A stretch of 14,828 nucleotides of DNA from an uncultured Bacilli bacterium (GTDB lineage: Bacteria; Bacillota_I; Bacilli_A; RF39; UBA660): NCBI GenBank assembly GCA_949440065.1, contig CASRZP010000028.1, positions 1 through 14,828 of the forward strand, given 5' to 3'. The first letter of the stretch is position 1. Every line of letters begins with the position of its first letter. The notes below the pieces were generated by a model. The model was given only the letters and a program-made list of their open reading frames with translations, did no database searches and was not told the DNA's origin. The position numbers and the translations under genes are program-made. Shown here one piece after another: positions 8,600 to 14,828 of this stretch.

Positions 8600-9202
8600 A
8601 ATACGATATTTTACTAATACTAGTTTAGCACAAAAATTAACATTTTTTTATATAGCTCACTTTATGAAGAACGTTAAAAAGTAAGCAAAAAGAAAGAACA
8701 TATAATATATTTATTTAAAATGACCTATTCAAAATAGAAAGTTCTCTTAATGAAAAGTATATCATAAAAATACAAAAAGGAAGTATAATTTTTTTAAACT
8801 AAATGAATTTATCAGCTAACAAAAAAATATCTAATTTTATTGTATTCTACAATCAAATTTCATAGATAGCACCTGCTTAATAGAAGTCACTCTTACACTA
8901 TTTTTCTTCGAATATAGTTAATCATATCAAAGAATATTTTTTAACATAAATTCACAAGAAGCTCCTTTTTTGGAAATATGAAAAAGAATCATCCAAGTTA
9001 GGCGTTAATTCAGTCAGAAGTACCCAAGAGGATAATGTCATATGTATTGAATATTGTCGCACACACTTCTTCCCATCTTTAAATTTATGACTTCCATAAT
9101 GATAGTAAGTATTATTAATAACACACTTAATATTATTGCATGCAATAGTTTTTTCATTCATTCTATCACTCATATTTTCTTGTAAATTATATATAAGGAT
9201 CA
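8600..9202. other. Intergenic stretch without a supported gene
   Basis: About 600 very AT-rich bases between the R-M operon and the phosphoesterase-like gene. It should contain the R-M operon promoter, but I find no strong minus-strand -35/-10 pair. TTAACG and TATATA with a 17-base spacer, at about 8651-8679, is the best weak candidate. A minus-strand open frame of 109 codons runs from 9281 to 8952. It overlaps the promoter of the next gene on the other strand, has no good SD, and its N-terminal third is the Ile/Leu/Phe run expected of translated AT-rich DNA. Its C-terminal part (ACNNIKCVINN...) is more protein-like, and GGAG followed by very short frames comes after it on the same strand. 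It may be the remnant of a small gene; I do not recognise it. Confidence 0.4.
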
Positions 9203-9231
9203 TTGATAATATTTTTATGATTGTATATAAT
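9203..9231 (+). promoter_or_regulatory. Strong sigma-A type promoter of the phosphoesterase-like gene
   Basis: TTGATA (9203-9208) and a perfect TATAAT (9226-9231) are 17 bases apart. Transcription would start near 9238, leaving a leader of about 58 bases with AAAGGAG (9283-9289) before the ATG. Confidence 0.8.
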
Positions 9232-9295
9232 ATGGTAAAGACTTCATTAAACAAGGTATTAAAAATATATAACGATAACAATAAAGGAGCATTTT

Positions 9296-10009
9296 ATGAA
9301 AAGAACTTACAAAATTAACAATATTTCTCAAATCGCTAACGATGTAAAAATTGCTGTAGCTAGTGATTTTCGTTTTCAAAATGAAAAAGATTTCAAACGT
9401 TTATGTATATTGTTTGGAAAACTTTTTAGAGCAAATCCCGATTATATTGTACTTTTGGGGAATTTAGTGGAACACGCGAATATAAAAGAAAAAGATTTGC
9501 TCATTCTTGAAAAATATCTTTTTGAATTATCAAAAATTGCTAAAGTGTATTCCATTTTAGATTGGCACGATCAAGTAAGTTATGTAGATGGACACTACGA
9601 GCCATTTATTAATCAAGAATTAATCGATAGATTAACAAAAAAAATTACTTTAATTAGTAAAGATGCGATTACACTAAAAGAAGGCATCACTTTATTTAGT
9701 CATCTTATTAATTTAGAAAGCAGAAATAAGTTAAGTAGTGACACTTATAATATTTTGCTAGAAAATACTACTGATGTTAATGTAAGAAAACAACTAGCAA
9801 GTGAAGATAAATTAGAGTATCTTGATTTAGTACTTTTTCACCAGAAAAGTCGTAAACATTCTACTTCCTTAGATTCCTTTCTTTTACCAAATAGAGAAAT
9901 TCCTATTTCATCATTTAAAGGTGTTACTAATAATCATCTTACTTGGATGAATCAATTAACACCTGTTTCTCAAGATTATGTCATCTTGCAAAAGAAAAAA
10001 TCTAGATAG
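9296..10009 (+). CDS. Metallophosphoesterase-like protein with degenerate metal-binding motifs
   Basis: A 237-residue soluble protein with no signal peptide. The start is firm: AAAGGAG lies six bases before the ATG, behind a strong promoter. The N-terminal half follows the calcineurin-like phosphoesterase layout: a strand ending in ASDFR (22-26) where DxH is usual, PDYIVLLGNLV (48-58) where PDxIxxxGDxx is usual, then VYSILDWHD (84-92) where GNH[DE] is usual. DLVLFHQ (177-183) matches the later His of the family. Three of the metal motifs are thus altered (His to Arg, Asp to Asn, Gly-Asn to Asp-Trp). If the fold is right, the protein is probably a poor enzyme or a non-catalytic relative. It is a single-gene unit converging on the AAA+ gene with 11 bases between stop codons. 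The fold assignment is by motif order only. Confidence 0.6.
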   Translation: MKRTYKINNISQIANDVKIAVASDFRFQNEKDFKRLCILFGKLFRANPDYIVLLGNLVEHANIKEKDLLILEKYLFELSKIAKVYSILDWHDQVSYVDGHYEPFINQELIDRLTKKITLISKDAITLKEGITLFSHLINLESRNKLSSDTYNILLENTTDVNVRKQLASEDKLEYLDLVLFHQKSRKHSTSLDSFLLPNREIPISSFKGVTNNHLTWMNQLTPVSQDYVILQKKKSR

Positions 10010-10020
10010 ATAAAACTCCA

Positions 10021-10977
10021 CTAGATAATTTCTTCCTCCTCTTGTTTTTTAGCAAGCTCATCTTCTAACTGAATAACTTCATCAAATTCCTTTAAAAAGC
10101 GAGGAATTTCTTTTTGGATAACATCAGGATATACATTTTTTGTATTCACTATAGCTTTATAAACATCATAGATATTCACTTCACTTCGATTATCAAACAC
10201 AGCATAAGAAAAGGCTTGTTGTAACATCGTTAACGCAATATCAGGATATCTTGATCCAATTTCATAAATTCTACGATACTCACTCGTAAGGTCAACGATA
10301 AATGCCATAATTTTTTCTTGAACAAATCTCGTATATTTTAATTTTGCCCCTGTTTTATGTTCAATCTTAGGAAAAGTTCCCATCATAATTTGAATCGTCT
10401 CTTCCCTCGTTGGTTCTAATACATCAATTCGTTGAAATCTTCGAACAAAGGCTTTATCTCTTAAAATATATCGCTCATATTCATCATTCGTCGTAGCACC
10501 AATAACCTTAATATCCCCACGGTCAAGTCCAGGTTTAAACATATTAGCAAAATCTAGGGCTTCTCCCTTACTTCCCATTAATGTATGCGTTTCATCAATA
10601 AAAAGAATTAAATTTTCTCTTGTTTTTAACTCATCTAATAAAAGTTGAATTTTAGACTCTCCTGTTGTTGAATCAAATCCTAATAAAGCAGAAGTGTTGA
10701 CTTTGATAATTTGATAAGGTAATAAGGCACTAGGTACATCCCCTTTTTGAATACGATAGGCTAAACCTTCTACAATAGCCGTTTTTCCAATTCCTGGTTT
10801 TCCTGTTAAAATAGCTGACTTTTCAGGAGTTAATAACACCAAAATCAATTGTTTAATTTCTTCATCTCTTCCAATGGCAGGGTTAGTTACATACTCTTTT
10901 TGGGTAAAGTTCTCTCCATAGTTTTCTAAAATACTAATCTTCCCTTTTGTTGTTAAAACTTCTTCTTTTTCATCCAT
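10021..10977 (-). CDS. Single-domain Clp-like AAA+ ATPase
   Basis: About 318 residues from the ATG at 10977 (321 if the GTG at 10986 is used; numbering here is from the GTG). It resembles the first AAA+ module of ClpA/ClpB/ClpC: NPAIGRDEEI (35-44), Walker A GKPGIGKT (62-69), Walker B LILFIDETHTL (126-136), a sensor-1 region VIGATTNDEYERY (161-173), and arginine-finger candidates in FVRRF (180-184). The usual Clp N-terminal repeat domain, middle domain and second AAA+ domain are absent, and no tripeptide loop for ClpP docking is evident. It may remodel a specific partner rather than feed a protease. An SD-like AGGTGAG favours the ATG. It is the last gene of the van-like operon, 33-42 bases after the small exported protein, whose product could be a partner. 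The real substrate is unknown. Confidence 0.82.
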   Translation of the reverse strand: MDEKEEVLTTKGKISILENYGENFTQKEYVTNPAIGRDEEIKQLILVLLTPEKSAILTGKPGIGKTAIVEGLAYRIQKGDVPSALLPYQIIKVNTSALLGFDSTTGESKIQLLLDELKTRENLILFIDETHTLMGSKGEALDFANMFKPGLDRGDIKVIGATTNDEYERYILRDKAFVRRFQRIDVLEPTREETIQIMMGTFPKIEHKTGAKLKYTRFVQEKIMAFIVDLTSEYRRIYEIGSRYPDIALTMLQQAFSYAVFDNRSEVNIYDVYKAIVNTKNVYPDVIQKEIPRFLKEFDEVIQLEDELAKKQEEEEII

Positions 10978-10981
10978 TATA

Positions 10982-10988
10982 CTCACCT
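10982..10988 (-). promoter_or_regulatory. SD that decides the start of the AAA+ gene
   Basis: AGGTGAG (10988-10982) overlaps the GTG at 10986-10984, so that codon cannot be served by it. The ATG at 10977-10975 lies four bases downstream and is preferred. Confidence 0.5.
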
Positions 10989-11019
10989 ACTTTAAATTAT
11001 ATCATAACTTAAAACTTTT

Positions 11020-11481
11020 CTAGTCATATTCTATCATAGAATTACATTTTTTTTCATCACTTAACACTAAATTTAAAATATTTAGTGAATCTATTTGTTG
11101 TTTTTTTCCAAAAACTTTAATTTTATTGAGAGAAATTCCTACACGTTCCATCTTTTCTTTCTCATCAAAAAATCCTAAATGTTGTAATTTTTGGCTATAT
11201 ACTTTTTCTAAACTTTCTATCGAATGATAAGAAAAATGATAGAGTTTTCTCTTCGCACTTTCGTCTATTCCTATGATATAATTTTTAGGATACACTGTCA
11301 CTATTTTCACCTGATCAAAAAGATGCAAATCACGACTAGTAAGTGATGCTTTAGAAACATCAAGACACCAAATTTGACTTTCTTCATTTTTGTTTATAGC
11401 AAAAACATTAGTAACTGATTCTTCTGGTTTTAAAGGATAAAATAAAAAAAGAAGGAAAAAAAGAAACATCCATTTTCTCAT
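11020..11481 (-). CDS. Small exported or membrane-anchored protein of unknown function
   Basis: A 153-residue protein I do not recognise. It begins MRKWMFLFFLLFLFYPL, a short positively charged start followed by a hydrophobic run, consistent with a signal peptide or single N-terminal anchor ending around residue 17-28. There is no lipobox Cys. The rest (about 125 residues) is soluble, charged and predicted extracellular, with two Cys (in IWCLDVS and KKCNS) that might pair. GAGGTG lies five to six bases before the ATG. It lies 69 bases after the racemase gene and 33 before the AAA+ gene, on the same strand, so it is probably cotranscribed with both. A role at the cell envelope is an inference from position and export signal. 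Confidence 0.65.
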   Translation of the reverse strand: MRKWMFLFFLLFLFYPLKPEESVTNVFAINKNEESQIWCLDVSKASLTSRDLHLFDQVKIVTVYPKNYIIGIDESAKRKLYHFSYHSIESLEKVYSQKLQHLGFFDEKEKMERVGISLNKIKVFGKKQQIDSLNILNLVLSDEKKCNSMIEYD

Positions 11482-11550
11482 GATTACACCTCACAAGTAG
11501 TATGGCTATTTCCTTATTTTTTAAACGCCTTTTAAAAAAATTGTCGCTTT

Positions 11551-12693
11551 TTATTGTTTTTTAATGACTCTTGGTAATCTAGTGCCTAATCGACATAGTA
11601 ATTCATTGGTAATCGTTTCTGCTTGATAAGCTAAGTATTCACAAGATATTAAAGCATCTTTTCCTATAATTTCTACTACATCACCTTGACTTACCATAGG
11701 AATATCAGATACATCAATCATCATTTGATCCATACAAATTCTACCGATTACTCTAGCAAATTTATCTTTTACTTTCACATAAACTTCTTTTGATGATAAA
11801 CACCTTGGTATACCATCAGCGTATCCTATGGTAATAGTAGCAATAGTCATTGGTTTTTTCGCTATAAACGTTCTACCATAGCTAACTGAAGTATTTTCTA
11901 AAATTGTTTTTACACTAGCAATACGAGCTTTTATGGATAATACAGGTTTTAGGTTTAGTTCAATGGAAGGGGTAACTTCTATACTACTATGCACACCATA
12001 TAAAATAATACCAATTCTAGCAAAATCACCCCGAAAACTAGCATAATTCAATAAGCCATAACTACTTTGTAAATGGACTCTACCTACTTTATAACCATCA
12101 TGCTTTAGCATATCTACCACTTGTTCAAACTCTCTAATTTGCTGTTTTGAAAATTGAATATCCTCATCTATCATACTATCAGCACTGGCAAAATGTGAAA
12201 ATATGCCAACAACATCTAAATTTTTTATGGTGTACATTTCTTTCATTTTGTCGATATGGTTAATGGTTTCTCCCAAACGATTCATTCCTGTATTCACTTT
12301 AATTTCTGCTTTTATCTTTTTATCTAAAGATAGTGCATCTATCTTCTTCGCATAAGAATAATCTACTATAGTTTGAATCAAATCATAAGTAATCACTAAG
12401 GAAAGATGTTCTATAGGAGTATATCCTAAAATCAAAATATTTCCCTTAATTCCACCTTTTCGTAAATGTATTCCTTCTTCTAACGTTGCAACAGCATAGT
12501 TATTGATTCCTATTTGCTCTAGTTTTTTAGCTATTTCTATCATTCCATGACCATAGGCATTTGCTTTTACCACAGCCATAATTTGATGAATGGAAATTAC
12601 TTTCGTTAATTCTTCTACATTATGTTCTAGTGCTTGTAAATCTAATTCAATCCATGCTCTAGAACATTCAAGCAACTCTTCGCTTTTTTCCAT
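11551..12693 (-). CDS. vanT: VanT-type serine (alanine) racemase domain, PLP-dependent, separately encoded
   Basis: A 380-residue fold-type III racemase. The PLP lysine is Lys43 in VVKANAYGHG, and the second catalytic base is Tyr272 in SVSYGRTF. GYADGIPR (290-297) and GRICMDQ (317-323) are family signatures. Near the C-terminus ETITNE replaces the ETINYE type of alanine racemases, putting Asn363 where Alr has the Tyr that excludes larger substrates; in VanT enzymes Asn at this site goes with serine racemisation. QSSYGLLNY (209-217) also looks VanT-like. It would make D-Ser for the adjacent ligase. In known VanT proteins this domain is fused behind a membrane domain; here that domain ends in another frame, 26 bases into this gene. 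AGAGGTGG lies six bases before the ATG, so separate translation is plausible. It may also supply D-Ala; no other alr is visible. Confidence 0.9.
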   Translation of the reverse strand: MEKSEELLECSRAWIELDLQALEHNVEELTKVISIHQIMAVVKANAYGHGMIEIAKKLEQIGINNYAVATLEEGIHLRKGGIKGNILILGYTPIEHLSLVITYDLIQTIVDYSYAKKIDALSLDKKIKAEIKVNTGMNRLGETINHIDKMKEMYTIKNLDVVGIFSHFASADSMIDEDIQFSKQQIREFEQVVDMLKHDGYKVGRVHLQSSYGLLNYASFRGDFARIGIILYGVHSSIEVTPSIELNLKPVLSIKARIASVKTILENTSVSYGRTFIAKKPMTIATITIGYADGIPRCLSSKEVYVKVKDKFARVIGRICMDQMMIDVSDIPMVSQGDVVEIIGKDALISCEYLAYQAETITNELLCRLGTRLPRVIKKQ

Positions 12694-13681
12694 TTCTTAC
12701 CACCTCTTTGATTTTTTCAAAAACAAGACAAAAGATTATTGTACTCATTAACACCACAAGATAATGAATAAGTCGCTGTTCAATCAATACATTATCTAAA
12801 TGAATAAATTTAGCTCCAAAACGTACCAACACGATAAAGAATGGATGCATAATATATAACATAGTAGAAATATTTCGCACGCTTTTATTGACACCATTTG
12901 TCGTACTTAATATATAACAAAAGAAAAAATACATTAATGGAATTAGACAAATATACATACTATCATGTCGTTGTAAATGATAATGATTTAAAACTAACCC
13001 TTCAACCGTCATTAATGCTAAGAACACAACCGTGAGAATTAGGCTTTTTTTCGCTATTAAACTTTGTTTTATATTTTTTAATTGACACCCTAAGCAAAGA
13101 AATATTGGTGTAAAAAATAATCCATTTCTCGTATAGTTAAAAACTGAAAATAGAAAATCGTAACCATTTTTTAACAATGGAACTTGACAGGTTAGTCCAT
13201 AATAACTATCCCCTAGTAACCCAAAAAGATATAAAATGAAAATAGAGGCAACAAGACCCTTTTTAGGTAAATGTTTGTATAAAAAGTAGCTTACCCATAA
13301 ACCTAAAAGTAGTGCAGGAAAATACCAAAGATGATAATAAGTTCCATCAATAAAAATCATTTTTAAAATCGATAAGATGCTTAAACCTTTAAAAGTTCCT
13401 TGATACAAGTTAAGGGGAAAATATACTAACATAGATATTAGATAAATCCATAAAATTTTCTTCGTGTACTTTATTAAATAACTTTTATCTTCTATTGCTT
13501 TGGAAAGAGTAAAATATCCAGTAATCATTAAAAATAACGGCACGGCAATCCTTGCTAAAACTCTAGTAAACCAAAAATCAAATAAAACGCTAAAATTAGT
13601 AAAAGGAGAAATATGGATAGATACGACCAAAATCGCTGCTATTAAACGATAGGTATCCATTTTTTTTAACATATTTATCAC
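12668..13681 (-). CDS. vanT: VanT-type membrane acyltransferase-3-like domain, separately encoded
   Basis: A 337-residue integral membrane protein with about ten hydrophobic segments. It starts with TYRLIAAILVVSIHISP (10-26), which contains the conserved His of acyltransferase-3 proteins, followed by FTRVLARIAVPLFLMITGYF (38-57). Both match the start of VanT membrane domains, which are thought to bring in L-Ser for the racemase. It ends VVRNGKKRRVA, in a basic tail where VanT would continue into the racemase. Removing one A from the six-A tract (12684-12689) joins the frames and gives about 709 residues, the length class of VanT. The GTG at 13681 has a poor SD; Met4 (13672) or Met8 are alternatives. 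It lies seven bases after the ligase stop, so coupling is likely. Whether the split is natural cannot be told here. Confidence 0.88.
   Translation of the reverse strand: MINMLKKMDTYRLIAAILVVSIHISPFTNFSVLFDFWFTRVLARIAVPLFLMITGYFTLSKAIEDKSYLIKYTKKILWIYLISMLVYFPLNLYQGTFKGLSILSILKMIFIDGTYYHLWYFPALLLGLWVSYFLYKHLPKKGLVASIFILYLFGLLGDSYYGLTCQVPLLKNGYDFLFSVFNYTRNGLFFTPIFLCLGCQLKNIKQSLIAKKSLILTVVFLALMTVEGLVLNHYHLQRHDSMYICLIPLMYFFFCYILSTTNGVNKSVRNISTMLYIMHPFFIVLVRFGAKFIHLDNVLIEQRLIHYLVVLMSTIIFCLVFEKIKEVVRNGKKRRVA
12684..12689 (-). other. Six-A tract at the frame switch between the two VanT domains
   Basis: On the minus strand GG-AAAAAA-GCG. With six A the membrane domain terminates ten codons later; with five A it reads straight into the racemase (…NGKSEELLECSRAW…). 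The racemase lies in the +1 frame relative to the membrane domain, so a dnaX-like -1 slip at A-AAA-AAG would not join them. Loss of one A (mutation or transcriptional slippage) would. Confidence 0.6.
12700..12706 (-). promoter_or_regulatory. Internal SD for the separate racemase
   Basis: GAGGTGG (12706-12700) lies within the end of the membrane-domain gene, six bases before the racemase ATG at 12693. It supports independent, probably coupled, translation of the racemase. Confidence 0.55.
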
Positions 13682-13688
13682 ATCTTTC

Positions 13689-13997
13689 TTACTTACTTTC
13701 TAATTCAATCCATTTTTCAATAACTTCAGGGAAAGAATATCCAACTTCTTTTAACATACTTGGATATCTACTATGTGATGTACATCCTGGAATGGTGTTT
13801 ACTTCATTAAAAACAATTTGTTTATCAGAAGTATAAAACATATCTACTCTAGCAAAATCTTTACATCCTAAAATTTGATAAATTTCTAAAGCAACTTTTT
13901 TTATTTTTTCTCGTTGTTCTTTATCTAATCTCGCTGGTAAGTGAATTTTACTGGTTTTTAAATTGTATTTTTCTACAAAATCAAAGAAACCATTCAT
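13689..13997 (-). pseudogene. vanG: 3' part of a VanG-like D-Ala-D-Ser ligase (frameshifted)
   Basis: A 102-residue frame carrying the C-terminal ATP-grasp part of a D-Ala-D-X ligase. GFFDFVEKYNLKTSKI (3-18) contains the omega-loop EKY triad, found in D-Ala-D-Ser and D-Ala-D-Ala ligases but not in the D-Ala-D-Lac enzymes VanA/VanB. PAR (21-23), FARVDMFY (48-55) and EVNTIPGCTSHSRYP (65-79) are the metal- and substrate-binding blocks; Cys replaces the common Phe after IPG. It continues the 218-residue frame on its right with only a few residues missing between them. The ATG at 13997 has no SD and lies inside the domain, so it is a by-product of the frameshift. On its own this piece cannot be an enzyme. 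Confidence 0.85.
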
Positions 13998-14667
13998 CTA
14001 CTTCTCCGATGAACAAATCAGTAGTTCCTAATACAGCACATCCAACTTCAAAACCATCAATGGCTTCTTCAATGATAATATCTTTATCATATTGAAAAGC
14101 GGTATCTAGTGCTTGATCTAACTGTTCACTCTTTTCTACTTTAGTAATACCAAAAGAGCTTCCTGCTTTTACTGGTTTCACAAAGATAGGATAAGACAAA
14201 CTAGAGATCTTTGCTTTAATCGTATTTATGGCATCGTGTTGATGAAAAAGGTAAGAAATAGGTACTTTTATGCCATGGCTTTTAACTAATTCATGAGCTA
14301 AAAATTTATCCATACATAAAGCAGATGATGTCATTCCACAGCCAATAATTTTAATATTGGCTAATTCAAATAGGCCTTGTAGACGTCCATCTTCACCATT
14401 TCTACCATGTAATATCGGAAAAGCTAAATCAATAGGAACCACTTTTCCTTCATCGATAATAATAAAACCATGGTCACTTCGATTACTTGAGATAGTGATT
14501 TTTTTACAATAATTACTATCTAACCACATATCTTGTTCGATCTTTTCTATAGGTCCATCATATAAATAAAAGTCTCCTTCTTTAGTGATGCCAATGGTGA
14601 TAACGTTATATTTTTCCTTATTTATCGCTTGAATCACAGCAGTAGCAGATACTAGTGATACACTATA
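13981..14667 (-). pseudogene. vanG: 5' part of a VanG-like D-Ala-D-Ser ligase, missing its N-terminus and frameshifted at its end
   Basis: From GTG at 14637 the frame has 218 codons, but homology begins earlier: codons from 14667 read YSVSLVSATAVIQAINKEKYN, matching the ligase block that normally follows GGxSxE. Upstream of that the match fails and a TAA lies at 14706-14704. The GTG has no SD. Numbering from it: FPILHGRNGEDG (73-84), GLFELANIKIIGC (88-100), CMDK (108-111), the ATP-grasp strand FVKPVKAGSSFGI (152-164), and EEAIDGFEVGCAVLG (190-204) are all as in VanG-type ligases. After GEVDE (211-215) the frame is lost. The missing three or so residues before GFFDF suggest deletion of 3n+1 bases, about 10-13. 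The enzyme would join D-Ala to D-Ser for vancomycin-tolerant precursors; as read here it is inactive. Confidence 0.85.
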
Positions 14668-14668
14668 T

Positions 14669-14828
14669 GTATTAGAGGGAAATACAACTAATGTAGTATA
14701 CTTTTATTGGTTAGCAGAGTCAACAGGGAGTGAAAGAGTAAAAGATGTATGTTACGATGGAAGTTTAGGAAATACTAAATATAATCTTCCATACCGTGGA
14801 TTACGACCTGTAGTATGTTTGCCTTCTG
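14669..14828 (+). CDS. Fragment of a large surface-type protein, DUF6273-like C-terminus (cut by window end)
   Basis: The plus-strand frame is open from 14633 to the window end. It has no start codon of its own and overlaps the ligase remnant for its first bases, so the recognisable part begins near 14690. It reads FYWLAEST, then DVCYDGSLG, then RGLRPVVCLPS. The YWLA... and G[VL]RPVV.L pair is what I associate with the end of DUF6273-like domains in Firmicutes surface or exported proteins. The real gene must once have started further left, where the ligase now lies on the opposite strand. It is therefore a broken gene or a recombination or assembly junction. Function unknown. Confidence 0.45.

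Noticed and set aside
9136..9318. 60-codon plus-strand frame ahead of the phosphoesterase-like gene
   Set aside because: It spans the strong promoter and overlaps the true start in another frame, and has no SD.
12684..12690. dnaX-like -1 frameshift site (A-AAA-AAG) joining the VanT halves
   Set aside because: The heptamer is in phase with the membrane-domain frame, but the racemase lies in the +1 frame, so a -1 slip leads to a third frame and not to the racemase.
13981..13983. Alternative genetic code (TGA as Trp) explaining the broken ligase
   Set aside because: Reading through this TGA continues in the wrong frame, and other complete genes in the window terminate at TGA while using TGG for Trp.
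1..14828. CRISPR array or insertion sequence
   Set aside because: No regularly spaced repeats, no transposase-like protein and no paired terminal inverted repeats were seen on either strand.

Overview
The window looks like a piece of chromosome from a low-GC, cell-wall-bearing Firmicutes/Bacilli-type bacterium, probably an uncultured gut lineage near Erysipelotrichia or the walled relatives of Mollicutes. The base composition is strongly AT-rich, Shine-Dalgarno sequences are of the AGGAGG type, and there are genes for a CotJC-type manganese catalase, GlmS and a D-Ala-D-Ser type ligase with a VanT-like serine racemase. Several complete genes end at TGA and tryptophans are encoded by TGG, so the standard bacterial code applies. 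Both ends of the window cut through reading frames. The exact lineage is an inference.

Layout. Positions 1-387 (+) hold the C-terminal part of a manganese catalase/CotJC protein, followed by a hairpin terminator. Positions 470-3240 (-) hold a HAD-family phosphatase and glmS, with a terminator between them and a recognisable promoter in front of glmS. A tRNA-His gene (3413-3489, +) with encoded CCA and its own terminator follows. Next to it lies a two-gene restriction-modification operon on the minus strand (3605-8584 as start-corrected). It encodes a 1330-residue-class fusion of a GIY-YIG-like N-terminus, an SF2 helicase and an Eco57I-like N6-adenine methyltransferase, plus a companion subunit that is translated first. 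After about 600 bases without a convincing gene comes a lone plus-strand gene with a textbook promoter. It encodes a metallophosphoesterase-like protein whose metal-binding motifs are degenerate.

The right third (10021-14667, -) is a tightly spaced gene set, probably one operon. In transcription order it is: a VanG-like D-Ala-D-Ser ligase broken into two frames, a VanT-type membrane acyltransferase-like domain, a VanT-type racemase domain carrying the Asn that marks serine racemases, a small exported protein of unknown function, and a single-domain Clp-like AAA+ ATPase. Together the ligase and VanT halves would supply D-Ser and join it to D-Ala for peptidoglycan precursors. No VanXY, VanR or VanS gene lies in the window.

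This van-like cluster is unusually damaged or rearranged compared with the intact genes around it. The ligase lacks its first ~20 residues and meets an opposite-strand gene fragment (DUF6273-like C-terminus) at about 14665-14690. It is also frameshifted in the middle. The two VanT domains, normally one protein, are separated at a six-A tract where removal of one A would fuse them into a ~709-residue VanT. Whether this is decay, phase variation, a natural split or assembly error cannot be decided from the sequence alone. It is the most interesting region of the window.
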